DNA from: Methylotenera_A sp036675645
GTDB lineage: Bacteria; Pseudomonadota; Gammaproteobacteria; Burkholderiales; Methylophilaceae
NCBI GenBank assembly: GCA_036675645.1
Contig: JAKFEP010000185.1
Coordinates: forward strand, 1 to 27,583
Length of the DNA stretch: 27,583 bases
Direction: 5' to 3'
The translations under genes and the position numbers were made by a program. Shown piece by piece: positions 7,688 to 16,124 of the stretch. Numbering within the stretch: the first letter of the stretch is position 1; each line of letters starts with the position of its first letter. Below the pieces are notes generated by a model that was not told the origin of the DNA, did not search any database, and worked only from the letters and a program-made list of their open reading frames with translations.

Positions 7688-8758
7688 TTAAGACATTATC
7701 TCCATAACAACTCTTGTAACACCTAACCCATCAACAAGCTTCATGCTATTAATAGATATAAATCTAAGAAGTGATGGATTGTCGTATAAGGCCATAAAGT
7801 GAGTCCTTATTGTTTCAACCATGCTCTCGCCTAACGAAGGGGCATATATCATTCCTGCATTGGCTGCATTTCGAGTGAGATTCTTTTGATTGTCAGCAAT
7901 TGGGAAAGTAATTGTCGGCAACCCTAGTGCACATCTTTCCCATATGGCGGATCCGCCTGCGCCAATGCCTATATCAGCCTGCGCAATCAGTTCGGCCATT
8001 TTATTCGTTTGCACATGGCAGCGATAACTCCACTGCTGACATGTGTGAATAATATAATCTTTATGTGGGTGCTGGTCACCAATTATAACATCCACCGTAA
8101 ATGTTTGATTTTTAATGGCTGAAATGGCTTCAATTGCTTTTGATGTATAGTCATGTTCATCGATACCACCAAAAAATATAAGTACTCGATGGATTTGATA
8201 ATCTCTTTTCTTAGTTTGTGCTCGAAATTGCCCAAACTCTGATCTCAGCAAGGCATATTTTGGCCCCAAAAGTATTCTGCACTCTGGGATCACTAAATTA
8301 ACGTATGGGTTAGCTTCACCATGATAATAGTTTTGATCCAGCAGTAGGTTACAATCATGTTTGCGATTGGCAATATCATCAATTACCATGATCTTGTCGG
8401 CGTAAGGTCTTAGCTTAGATTCCCACGTATGGTCTAGCGCATAGTGATCAATAATCAGCCAATCAACTTTAGCGCCTAAAAGCGCGGTGATGGTGTCCTC
8501 CGCATCCAACAGCTGACTTGTACCTAGCCAAGCGGCATATATATTAGCGTCTGATATATTCGAAGAGCTAGCTGGGGGTAAAGGCTTAAAAGAGATTCCG
8601 ATTTGTTCCAACATATCGACCATTGCAGGTAACCAGTGTCGACAGATAAATGTGATGACAGTATCTTGCTTCAATAATTGATTGGCAAGCGTAAAACACC
8701 GCATAAAATGCCCCGTACCGATAGTGGTAGAGGCATCAACTCTAAAAGCAACATGCAT
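7688..8758 (-). CDS. pseG: UDP-2,4-diacylamido-2,4,6-trideoxy-beta-L-altropyranose hydrolase PseG
   Basis: PseG removes UDP from the di-N-acylated altrose derivative by C-O cleavage, releasing the free sugar for PseI. It has a GT-B-like fold related to MurG. The start MHVAFRVDASTTIGTGHFMRC is diagnostic; His17 falls in the GTGH motif where the Campylobacter enzyme has its catalytic His17. Later FFGGIDEHDYT and GAGGSAIWERCALGLPTITFP form the UDP-binding part. At 356 residues it is somewhat longer than the Campylobacter enzyme. No acetyltransferase domain is fused to it, which matters because PseH is missing from the window. ATG at 8758 lies 12 bases after the methylase gene. Confidence 0.95.
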   Translation of the reverse strand: MHVAFRVDASTTIGTGHFMRCFTLANQLLKQDTVITFICRHWLPAMVDMLEQIGISFKPLPPASSSNISDANIYAAWLGTSQLLDAEDTITALLGAKVDWLIIDHYALDHTWESKLRPYADKIMVIDDIANRKHDCNLLLDQNYYHGEANPYVNLVIPECRILLGPKYALLRSEFGQFRAQTKKRDYQIHRVLIFFGGIDEHDYTSKAIEAISAIKNQTFTVDVIIGDQHPHKDYIIHTCQQWSYRCHVQTNKMAELIAQADIGIGAGGSAIWERCALGLPTITFPIADNQKNLTRNAANAGMIYAPSLGESMVETIRTHFMALYDNPSLLRFISINSMKLVDGLGVTRVVMEIMS

Positions 8759-8770
8759 TGCCTATGTTTC

Positions 8771-9403
8771 TCAGCTTTTTTTCATTAAAAACCAATTGAT
8801 ATCATCCTGTGGAAAAGCAGGGTCTCGATGATAGCTAAATCCATAATCAATCAATGTTAAATCTTCAAATCTATCCAGCATTTCACCTGCGAAGTCTCGT
8901 TTAAACAATTTGTCACTATGCCCTCTATACTGTATCGAAACTGGTGAAGGGTTGTAGTATTCACATACCAAAATATAACTCTCTGACGCTTCGTACAGTT
9001 TGTCATATACCGTTGGTAGCATTTCAGGGTTAATGTGTATTAATACCCCCTTGATTAGGGATAAATTAAATTTTTTCGTTACTTGATAATTAAAAATAGA
9101 GCCTTCGAATACAGATACTTGGCCAATAAAATTCTTTAACTCTCTAGCAGCATCTTGATTGATTTCAACACCTTGTAGTTCAATATTAGGGTATAAATGC
9201 TTAAGTGCTTTCAAGTTCATTCCTATATTGGCACCAAACTCAATACATGATGAAATTTTTCCAGCTTGATTTAAAGCTTTGGAAAAAAAATTAAGATTAG
9301 ATGCTAGCAGTTCAGCATGTTTGTTGCGGTCGATGTAGTGAGTGCCAAAGTTGCCCGCCCAGAATTCCTCTTGCGAGGTACTATAACTTTCTATATTGCT
9401 CAT
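8771..9403 (-). CDS. Pseudaminic acid biosynthesis-associated methylase
   Basis: A 210-residue class I methyltransferase-fold protein of the family known from pseudaminic acid clusters (TIGR03587 type). Recognition rests on the start TSQEEFWAGNFGTHYIDRN (9-27), then SCIEFGANIGMNLKAL (motif I, 52-67), QGVEINQDAARELK, and the SLIKGVLIHINPE stretch, which in this family replaces the more usual 'D/N-PPY'-like post motif. Its role has not been settled in the family as far as I know; proposals are methylation of a Pse intermediate or of the final sugar. It sits between pseF and pseG with a 4-base ATGA overlap to pseF, so it is made together with the pathway enzymes. Confidence 0.9.
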   Translation of the reverse strand: MSNIESYSTSQEEFWAGNFGTHYIDRNKHAELLASNLNFFSKALNQAGKISSCIEFGANIGMNLKALKHLYPNIELQGVEINQDAARELKNFIGQVSVFEGSIFNYQVTKKFNLSLIKGVLIHINPEMLPTVYDKLYEASESYILVCEYYNPSPVSIQYRGHSDKLFKRDFAGEMLDRFEDLTLIDYGFSYHRDPAFPQDDINWFLMKKS

Positions 9404-10092
9404 TGTTTATTCCTCAGCAAATGATGAATTAATTCTGCTCTTTTCCAATCGTCAAATGTGTCTATATCTTGAACACGCCAACGAGGTACAAAAAAGAACT
9501 CGGAGTTGTCGCCAAAAATACGCTCTTTTTTTAGCCACGCAGTGGTGGTTCCCCAATAAAACTGCCCGGCATCATGAAAAGCTTTGGGTAAATCTTGTGA
9601 TCTTGTGTCGTAATGTTCAGGGAAGAACATGGATATTCCCCCCTCAACCTTCTGAAAGAATGATCTAAATATAGGAGACTCAAATTCAGTGGCACTAAAA
9701 ACATAGGACCACTTACCTTCAGTGAGTTGACCTAGACTTTGTCTCAAGTCTTCAGGCTGTATAAATGCTGCAGTAGCGTATATGCAACAGGCGGCACTAG
9801 CATTAATGGAATTGTTAACTGCCCACTCTACTGCATGCGCAACAACTTCTGTGGTGCCAGTATGATCGTCAGATAGATGATCTGGTCTGATAAATGGAAC
9901 TTCAGCTCCATACTTAATCGCCACTTCTGCTACTTCCTGATTGTCAGTAGATACAATCACCCTGGCAAATAGATTAGACGACTTAGCCGCTTCAATCGCC
10001 CATGCAATCATGGGTTTACCACCAAAACTCTTGATGTTCTTTCGAGGTATACGTTTGCTACCACCCCTTGCAGGGATTATTGCTATATTCAC
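9400..10092 (-). CDS. pseF: Pseudaminic acid cytidylyltransferase PseF
   Basis: PseF activates pseudaminic acid with CTP to give CMP-pseudaminate, the donor used by glycosyltransferases. The 230-residue protein has the CMP-NeuAc synthetase-like GT-A fold: IIPARGGSKRIPRKN (5-19) binds CTP; FGGKPMIAWAI, VSTDNQEVA and YATAAFIQPEDL are the other conserved blocks of the PseF group (the last in place of the sialic enzyme's LQPTSPLR). The start is GTG at 10092, overlapping the pseC stop by 4 bases. Length agrees with family members. Confidence 0.95.
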   Translation of the reverse strand: MNIAIIPARGGSKRIPRKNIKSFGGKPMIAWAIEAAKSSNLFARVIVSTDNQEVAEVAIKYGAEVPFIRPDHLSDDHTGTTEVVAHAVEWAVNNSINASAACCIYATAAFIQPEDLRQSLGQLTEGKWSYVFSATEFESPIFRSFFQKVEGGISMFFPEHYDTRSQDLPKAFHDAGQFYWGTTTAWLKKERIFGDNSEFFFVPRWRVQDIDTFDDWKRAELIHHLLRNKQ

Positions 10093-11249
10093 GCCAACAC
10101 CTCAAGACATGCTTTTATTACAAGCTGTTGTTGAGTGTCATCCAAAGTAGGGTAAATCGGCAAACTGATTGCCTCACTGTAATATTTTTCTGCTTCGGGG
10201 AAGTTTTTTTCATCATATTGAAATTGCGCATAATATGGCTGTTTATATATTGGTATGTAATGCAGATTCACTCCAATTTTTGCTTTGCGCAAAGATTCAA
10301 ATATTGTCTTGTGATTTTTCTTATTATTAGTTTTAATTCGAATAATATACAGGTGAAAAGCAGAGTAGCTATCTGGATGCTCCCAAGGTTTAATAAGAGC
10401 CTTCTCAAAAAGTTGCAGGTGATACTTATCTGCAATAACATGGCGCTTTTGTACAAATGTATCCAAACGGTCAAACTGACTTAGACCAAGAGCAGCCTGT
10501 ATGTCAGTCATTCTGTAATTAAAGCCCAGATCAATCTGCTGGTAATACCATGCCCCATCTGGCTGTTTAGTCATTTTGTCAGCATCTCTAGTAATGCCGT
10601 GGCTTCTCAATAGTTGCATGCGCTCAGCAATTTCGGAGTTATTGGTCAGCGCCATGCCCCCTTCGCCTGTAGTGATGATTTTGACGGGATGAAAACTGAA
10701 TACAGTGATATCACTGTATTTGCAATTGCCTACAGGTTGGGCTTTGTATTTAGCGCCAATAGCATGTGAGGCATCTTCGATAATTTTGAATCCGTACTGG
10801 TTACCAAGGGCTCGAATGCTTTCCATGTCACAGGGCTGTCCAGCCAAATGTACTGGGATTACAACCTTGGGGAGTTTTCCGATTTTTTCGGCCTGCGCCA
10901 ATTTTTCCTTAAGATAATCAATGCTTAGGTTGTATGTATATGGGTCGATATCAACAAAATCGACTTCGGCACCACAATATAGGGCACAATTGGCGCTTGC
11001 AACAAAGCTTATCGGGCTGGTCCATACAATATCTCCTTTACCTACACCCAGAGCTAGGCATGCAATATGAAGTGCACTAGTTGCGCTATTCACAGCAACT
11101 GCGTGTTTGGCGCCGCAATATTGAGCAACCGCATTTTCAAATTGAGGTACTGCAGGGCCTTGAGTCAAGTAATCAGATCGCAATATATCTACAACTGCCT
11201 GAATATCAGCCTCATTAATATCTTGGCGGCCATAGGGAATCATACTCAT
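10089..11249 (-). CDS. pseC: UDP-4-amino-4,6-dideoxy-N-acetyl-beta-L-altrosamine transaminase PseC
   Basis: PseC is a PLP aminotransferase that puts the amine on C4 of the PseB product, using glutamate as usual donor. The 386-residue protein has the sugar aminotransferase (DegT/DnrJ/EryC1) fold: YLTQGPAVPQFENAVAQYCGAKHAVAVNSATSAL (27-60), EDASHAIGAKY (158-168, Asp159 bonding the PLP nitrogen) and SFHPVKIITTGEGG (185-198) with Lys190 as the Schiff-base lysine. The N-terminal MSMIPYGRQDI is typical of PseC. The resulting 4-amino group is what PseH normally acetylates, or what the formyltransferase-like protein at 7042-7686 could formylate. It overlaps pseB by one base and pseF by 4. Confidence 0.96.
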   Translation of the reverse strand: MSMIPYGRQDINEADIQAVVDILRSDYLTQGPAVPQFENAVAQYCGAKHAVAVNSATSALHIACLALGVGKGDIVWTSPISFVASANCALYCGAEVDFVDIDPYTYNLSIDYLKEKLAQAEKIGKLPKVVIPVHLAGQPCDMESIRALGNQYGFKIIEDASHAIGAKYKAQPVGNCKYSDITVFSFHPVKIITTGEGGMALTNNSEIAERMQLLRSHGITRDADKMTKQPDGAWYYQQIDLGFNYRMTDIQAALGLSQFDRLDTFVQKRHVIADKYHLQLFEKALIKPWEHPDSYSAFHLYIIRIKTNNKKNHKTIFESLRKAKIGVNLHYIPIYKQPYYAQFQYDEKNFPEAEKYYSEAISLPIYPTLDDTQQQLVIKACLEVLA

Positions 11250-12247
11250 TAGATTCTACCTATTTTTTTAGCATTGACTTCTATCCACGTCCTTAACTGT
11301 TCCTTGCTCATCCATTCAGTATTATTATTGGAAGAGTAAGTAAAATCTGGAGAGACTTTAACTCCCCCATTTATACGTAAAGGATCTTCACTCCACTTAT
11401 GTATTGCGGGTAAGATTTTATAATAATCGGAGTACTCATAAGTGTGCATTGCATCTTCTTCGCCAATCATCTGTTCGTGAAGTTTTTCACCTGGCCTAAT
11501 ACCAACAATTTCATGTTTGGCGTTAGGGGCAACTGCGCGCGCTATGTCCGTTATATTCATAGAGGGTATTTTTTTAACATAAATTTCGCCTCCAACCATA
11601 TCTTCGAACGCATGCCAGACTAAATCGACACCCTGCTCTAAGGTAATCATAAATCGTGTCATGCGTTCATCAGTAATTGGCAAAATTCCTTTTTCTGCAA
11701 TCGATTTAAAAAATGGTATCACTGAGCCCCTGGACCCCATTACATTGCCGTAGCGCACAACTGAGAATTTTGTGGATACTTTGCCAGAATATGAGTTACC
11801 GGCAACAAAAAGTTTGTCTGATGCCAGCTTGGTTGCGCCATAGAGGTTGGCTGGGCTACTTGCCTTATCGGTAGATAATGCAACGACAGCTTTAACACCT
11901 TGATCAATACAAGCATCAATCAAGTTCATTGCGCCAATAATATTGGTTTTAACACACTCAAAAGGATTGTATTCTGCTGTTGGAACAATTTTGGTCGCTG
12001 CAGCATGTACAACGTAATCTACGCCATGCAGCGCCCTGCTTAGTCTATCCTTGTCTCGTACATCACCGATAAAAAATCTAACTCTTTCATCATCCCCGTA
12101 TAGCTTGGCCATTTCCCATTGTTTCATTTCATCTCTTGAAAAAATAACTAAACGACGAGGGTTATATTTTTCTAATGTTAATGGGACAAAAGCATGTCCA
12201 AATGAGCCAGTTCCACCAGTAATAAGGATAGATGAGTTTTTGAGCAT
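11249..12247 (-). CDS. pseB: UDP-N-acetylglucosamine 4,6-dehydratase (inverting) PseB
   Basis: PseB starts the pathway, converting UDP-GlcNAc to the 5-inverted 4-keto-6-deoxy-L-arabino sugar. The 332-residue protein is a short, soluble SDR: GGTGSFG (11-17) binds NADP, ATKIVPTAEYNPFECVKTNI (84-103) is characteristic of the FlaA1/PseB group, LSTDKASSPANLYGATK (124-140) carries Asp127-Lys128 and the YxxxK pair (Tyr136, Lys140). It lacks the membrane helices of WbpM-like retaining 4,6-dehydratases, which supports PseB. ATG at 12247 follows an AGAGAA ribosome site 18 bases after the ABC transporter gene. Confidence 0.96.
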   Translation of the reverse strand: MLKNSSILITGGTGSFGHAFVPLTLEKYNPRRLVIFSRDEMKQWEMAKLYGDDERVRFFIGDVRDKDRLSRALHGVDYVVHAAATKIVPTAEYNPFECVKTNIIGAMNLIDACIDQGVKAVVALSTDKASSPANLYGATKLASDKLFVAGNSYSGKVSTKFSVVRYGNVMGSRGSVIPFFKSIAEKGILPITDERMTRFMITLEQGVDLVWHAFEDMVGGEIYVKKIPSMNITDIARAVAPNAKHEIVGIRPGEKLHEQMIGEEDAMHTYEYSDYYKILPAIHKWSEDPLRINGGVKVSPDFTYSSNNNTEWMSKEQLRTWIEVNAKKIGRI

Positions 12248-12265
12248 AATTGGTTTTAATTCTCT

Positions 12266-14053
12266 TCAGTATTTAACAATGGCGCGTGCATCGAAGGCCT
12301 GCTTTAACAAATCTCTAGGCAACCCAGTTGCAACTAACATACCCATCTCAAGTTGGAATAGCTTGTCGCATTTTTCAACTGTTGATAAACGATGTGCGAT
12401 TATTATAATGGTTTTGGTTTTATGTAACGCGTAAATTGCTTGCATAACTTCATGTTCAGTCTCCGAATCTAATGCACTAGTGGCTTCATCTAATACTAGC
12501 ACTTCTGGATTATGATAAAGCGCGCGTGCAATACCAATGCGTTGGCGCTGGCCACCCGATAGTCTGACGCCACGCTCGCCCACAATTGTTTCGATGCCAT
12601 CAGGGAGTTGATTGATAAAGTCTGTTAGCTGCGCAGCCTCTATCGCCCTCAATACAGATGCGTCGTCAATGCTGTCTTTTGGTAAGCCGAATGCAACATT
12701 GCTCTTTAACGAGTCATCTGTAAGGTATATGGATTGCGGTACGTAACCTATTTGAGATTGCCAAACTTTAGCATCTTCACTAAGTTTTATACCGTCTATT
12801 TCTATAGCGCCGCTTGTCGCATGTAGTAATCCCAACAAGATATCGATTAATGTACTTTTCCCTGATCCGCTGGCGCCAATGATGCCAACAGTTTCACCCT
12901 TAGTTATTGTTATGCTAACGTTTTCTAGAGCTTTTATGCTGGCTCCAGTGTATGTATAACTTACCTGTTTAAACTCAATTTTATGCTCGAATCTTTTGGA
13001 CTCACTATGAAGTAGTGAAGTGGACGTCTCTTCTGGTGCTGAACTATCTCTTAACTCTTTACTTAAAATATCAATCACTGGGGAATGAAATCGTAATGTT
13101 TGAAGTGCACCCAAAAGGCGGTTGGCTGATGGCATAAGTCTAAATGCTGCAGCGGCAAATAATCCTAAAGTAGGAACGATGGTAACTAACTCTACGCCAT
13201 TAAAAGTCATGATAAAAACGAGCATTGCTAATCCAAAAATAGCCAAAAACTCTAGCCCAAGTCTAGGAAATTGTTGAATCATCACTTGGTTGCCGTTAGT
13301 TCTGGCACTTTCATAATTATGTAAGCTAAATTGCCGTAAAAAATCATTTTCGCGCCCATAGAGTTTAACTTCTTTTACACCACCAAGACCTTGTTGTAGA
13401 TGTTGGATGCGTAAGCCATCATGATACTGTCGAGCTTTACCCCAGCGTAAAACTCTATTTCTAGTAAATCTATTAAAAATCAAGCCGGCCACGACTAAAA
13501 CACTGACCACGATAACTGCGCCCATAGGTTCTATATAAATTAGTATGGCCGCAATGCCTACCAACACCATAATCTCTGTAATCAATAGCAGTAAGGCATT
13601 AATAACAAGTGTGAATAAAGTGACCTCGGAAGTTGCATTCCTAATGAGATCTGCACTATTTTTATGCAGATGAAATGTATAAGGCTGACGCAAATAAAAA
13701 TTAAATAATTGCTCAGAAATCCTTCCCTGTAGCTTGTAAGCAAAGCTAGTTTGCCTCCATATGGAGAATGCAAGGAACCCGCTTTTGATTAAATAAATAA
13801 AGATCAGAAAAGCCATTGCGGCCACAATCAATTCTGTTTGACTAGGGTTGTTAAAGTAAGTTAATACTGGAGAAACAGCTGGATATTTGACTACGATATC
13901 GTCTTGCATCATCAAGCCAATTAAGGGTACGACTAGGCCAATGCTCATTGTTTCCAATAACATGCCAACAAACATCAGCAGCAAAAGGAACCAAGCTTTA
14001 CGTTTTTCTACTTGAGTAAGTAGCGATAAAATCCTACTAAGCGCCACAATCAT
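12266..14053 (-). CDS. ABC transporter, fused membrane and ATPase domains (MsbA/PglK-like)
   Basis: A 595-residue ABC exporter half-transporter that should work as a homodimer in the inner membrane. The N-terminal part (about 20-310) has around six hydrophobic segments; the C-terminal ATPase has Walker A GASGSGKST (393-401), a Q-loop in GYVPQSIYL, signature LSGGQRQR (498-505), Walker B VLVLDEATSALD (518-529) and the switch His554. Fused exporters of this kind in glycan loci include PglK/WlaB, which flips undecaprenyl-linked oligosaccharide. No Wzx is in view, so this is the only candidate here for moving the glycan across the membrane. The ATG at 14053 is one base from the fcl stop. Lipid A (MsbA) or protein export cannot be excluded. 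Confidence 0.9.
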   Translation of the reverse strand: MIVALSRILSLLTQVEKRKAWFLLLLMFVGMLLETMSIGLVVPLIGLMMQDDIVVKYPAVSPVLTYFNNPSQTELIVAAMAFLIFIYLIKSGFLAFSIWRQTSFAYKLQGRISEQLFNFYLRQPYTFHLHKNSADLIRNATSEVTLFTLVINALLLLITEIMVLVGIAAILIYIEPMGAVIVVSVLVVAGLIFNRFTRNRVLRWGKARQYHDGLRIQHLQQGLGGVKEVKLYGRENDFLRQFSLHNYESARTNGNQVMIQQFPRLGLEFLAIFGLAMLVFIMTFNGVELVTIVPTLGLFAAAAFRLMPSANRLLGALQTLRFHSPVIDILSKELRDSSAPEETSTSLLHSESKRFEHKIEFKQVSYTYTGASIKALENVSITITKGETVGIIGASGSGKSTLIDILLGLLHATSGAIEIDGIKLSEDAKVWQSQIGYVPQSIYLTDDSLKSNVAFGLPKDSIDDASVLRAIEAAQLTDFINQLPDGIETIVGERGVRLSGGQRQRIGIARALYHNPEVLVLDEATSALDSETEHEVMQAIYALHKTKTIIIIAHRLSTVEKCDKLFQLEMGMLVATGLPRDLLKQAFDARAIVKY

Positions 14054-14054
14054 G

Positions 14055-15026
14055 TTACAAATGTACCTTTAAGAAACTTTCATAGGCAATGGCAAGCCCT
14101 GAGCTCAAAGGGGTTTGGGCTCGCCATCCTATGCTTTTCATCAAGTTAACATCCATTAACTTTTGCATTGTGCCATCTAATTTTGTTGTGTCGTAAACAA
14201 TCTCACCATCAAATCCAACTAAGTCTTTGATTTCTTTCGCTATGTCAGCAATTGATATATCTTTACCACTCCCCAAATTTATTAGCGGTGGTAAACCATC
14301 ATTTCTATCACTTGCTAACAGCGGTTTAAATTTTTCATCAGGTAGATTCAGTACAAATAAGCACGCCTCCGCCATATCATCACTATATAAAAACTCGCGC
14401 TTAGGCGTGCCTGTACCCCACACCGTCACAGTAGGCTGATGATTCTCTTTAGCCTCGTGAAATTTGCGTATGAGTGCAGGAATTACATGACTATTTTCAG
14501 GATGATAATTGTCACCTACCCCATATAAGTTAGTAGGCATTACTGCTAAGTATTGCGTCCCATATTGCCGGTTATAGCTCCAGCACATCTCAATACCAGC
14601 GATTTTTGCTAGTGCGTAAGGGCGATTTGTGGGCTCTAATTCACCTGTTAAAAGATATTCTTCCTTAATTGGCTGGGGGCAATCTTTCGGATAAATACAA
14701 CTTGAACCTAGAAATAATAACCGTTTTACATCTGCCAAATACGACTGATGAATGACATTAGTTTGAATAGCTAGATTCTCGTGAATAAATTCTGCAGGAT
14801 AGGTATTATTGGCATGAATACCACCAACTTTTGCGGCCGCTAAAACCACATATTCTGGTTTTTCTGATGCAAAAAAATCAGCAACGGATTGTTGATTGGT
14901 TAAATCAAGCTCTGCATGCGTCCGAGTTACAACATTACTGTAACCTTGCGCATTTAGCTGACGCATCAAGGCGGAGCCTACTAGGCCACGATGCCCTGCA
15001 ACATAAATTTTTGCATTTTTATCCAT
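14055..15026 (-). CDS. fcl: GDP-L-fucose synthase
   Basis: This enzyme epimerises and reduces GDP-4-keto-6-deoxy-D-mannose to GDP-L-fucose with NADPH, completing the branch started by gmd. The 323-residue SDR has VAGHRGLVGSAL with GxxGxxG (G11, G14, G17), the strand-4 segment VLAAAKVGGIHAN, the serine segment FLGSSCIYP, and YALAKIAG with the catalytic Tyr-Lys pair. WGTGTPKREFLYSDDMAEAC is the conserved substrate region of the WcaG family. It starts 9 bases after the gmd stop, as in many fucose operons. It is also known as wcaG. Confidence 0.97.
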   Translation of the reverse strand: MDKNAKIYVAGHRGLVGSALMRQLNAQGYSNVVTRTHAELDLTNQQSVADFFASEKPEYVVLAAAKVGGIHANNTYPAEFIHENLAIQTNVIHQSYLADVKRLLFLGSSCIYPKDCPQPIKEEYLLTGELEPTNRPYALAKIAGIEMCWSYNRQYGTQYLAVMPTNLYGVGDNYHPENSHVIPALIRKFHEAKENHQPTVTVWGTGTPKREFLYSDDMAEACLFVLNLPDEKFKPLLASDRNDGLPPLINLGSGKDISIADIAKEIKDLVGFDGEIVYDTTKLDGTMQKLMDVNLMKSIGWRAQTPLSSGLAIAYESFLKVHL

Positions 15027-15035
15027 GCTTGAAAT

Positions 15036-16118
15036 CTACTCGTGATAATCCATGGCTTGATAACCGTGCTTCTTGACTAACTCGTCACGCTCGGCTGATT
15101 TATAGTCTTCACGGACCATTTCTGCTACTAGCTCGTCAAAAGTGATTTTTGGAGTCCAGCCAAGCTTCTCTTTAGCTTTACTAGGATCCCCTAACAGCGT
15201 TTCCACTTCTGTTGGTCTAAAATATCTTGAGTCTACTTGAACAATACATTGATCTTGCCAGTAGCCTTTTTCATCAACGCCCGTCCCACTCCATGTGATT
15301 TGTATGTCTAATTCTTTTGCTGCAGCATTCACAAAATCGCGCACACTGTATTGCACGCCTGTTGCAATTACAAAGTCCTCGGCTACATCTTGTTGCAACA
15401 TTAGCCACTGCATCTCTACGTAATCTTTAGCATGTCCCCAATCGCGCAATGCATCTAAATTACCCAGGTACAAGCAATCTTGTAAGTTAAGCTTAATGCG
15501 TGCTAAAGCGCGAGTTATCTTGCGCGTAACAAATGTTTCACCACGAAGTGGCGACTCATGATTAAACAAAATGCCATTACACGCGTAAATGCCATAAGCC
15601 TCACGATAATTTACTGTAATCCAGTACGCATATAATTTTGCAACTGCATAGGGGCTACGCGGATAAAATGGTGTGGTTTCTTTTTGTGGGATTTCTTGCA
15701 CCAAGCCATACAGCTCTGAGGTGGAGGCTTGGTAAAATTTAGTCTTCTTTTCTAAACCTAATATCCTGATGGCCTCCAGTATGCGTAAGGTACCAATGCC
15801 ATCTGCATTTGCTGTGTATTCAGGCGTTTCAAAACTCACTGCCACATGACTCATGGCGGCCAAGTTATAAATTTCGTCTGGTTGTGTTTGCTGAATAATT
15901 CGAATTAAGTTAGTTGAATCAGTTAAGTCACCGTAATGCAGTACGAAGTTTTTGTTATCTACATGCGGGTCTTGATATAGATGGTCTATGCGGTCCGTAT
16001 TGAATAATGAGGCACGGCGTTTTACACCATGCACAATATATCCTTTTCCCAACAAAAACTCGGCTAAATAAGCCCCATCCTGCCCTGTAACCCCAGTAAT
16101 TAACGCAACTTTAGTCAT
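15036..16118 (-). CDS. gmd: GDP-mannose 4,6-dehydratase
   Basis: Gmd converts GDP-D-mannose to GDP-4-keto-6-deoxy-D-mannose. The 360-residue protein has GVTGQDGAYLAEFLL (NADP site, G9-G12-G15), VKRRASLFNTDRIDHLY (typical of Gmd), the catalytic set STSELYG and YPRSPYAVAKLYAYW, and NHESPLRGETFVTRKI, which occurs in nearly all bacterial Gmd. It is placed between manC, which supplies GDP-mannose, and fcl, which consumes its product, with gaps of 6 and 9 bases. The keto intermediate could also feed GDP-rhamnose or perosamine, but no such gene is seen beside it. Confidence 0.97.
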   Translation of the reverse strand: MTKVALITGVTGQDGAYLAEFLLGKGYIVHGVKRRASLFNTDRIDHLYQDPHVDNKNFVLHYGDLTDSTNLIRIIQQTQPDEIYNLAAMSHVAVSFETPEYTANADGIGTLRILEAIRILGLEKKTKFYQASTSELYGLVQEIPQKETTPFYPRSPYAVAKLYAYWITVNYREAYGIYACNGILFNHESPLRGETFVTRKITRALARIKLNLQDCLYLGNLDALRDWGHAKDYVEMQWLMLQQDVAEDFVIATGVQYSVRDFVNAAAKELDIQITWSGTGVDEKGYWQDQCIVQVDSRYFRPTEVETLLGDPSKAKEKLGWTPKITFDELVAEMVREDYKSAERDELVKKHGYQAMDYHE

Positions 16119-16124
16119 TTTTAC

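Noticed and set aside
10068..10484. 138-codon plus-strand open frame opposite pseC
   Set aside because: It lies opposite a clear aminotransferase gene and has no ribosome site or family resemblance.
12266..14053. Genuine MsbA lipid A flippase
   Set aside because: Not excluded, but the gene lies inside the glycan operon, without the usual lpxK neighbour, so a locus-specific exporter is preferred.
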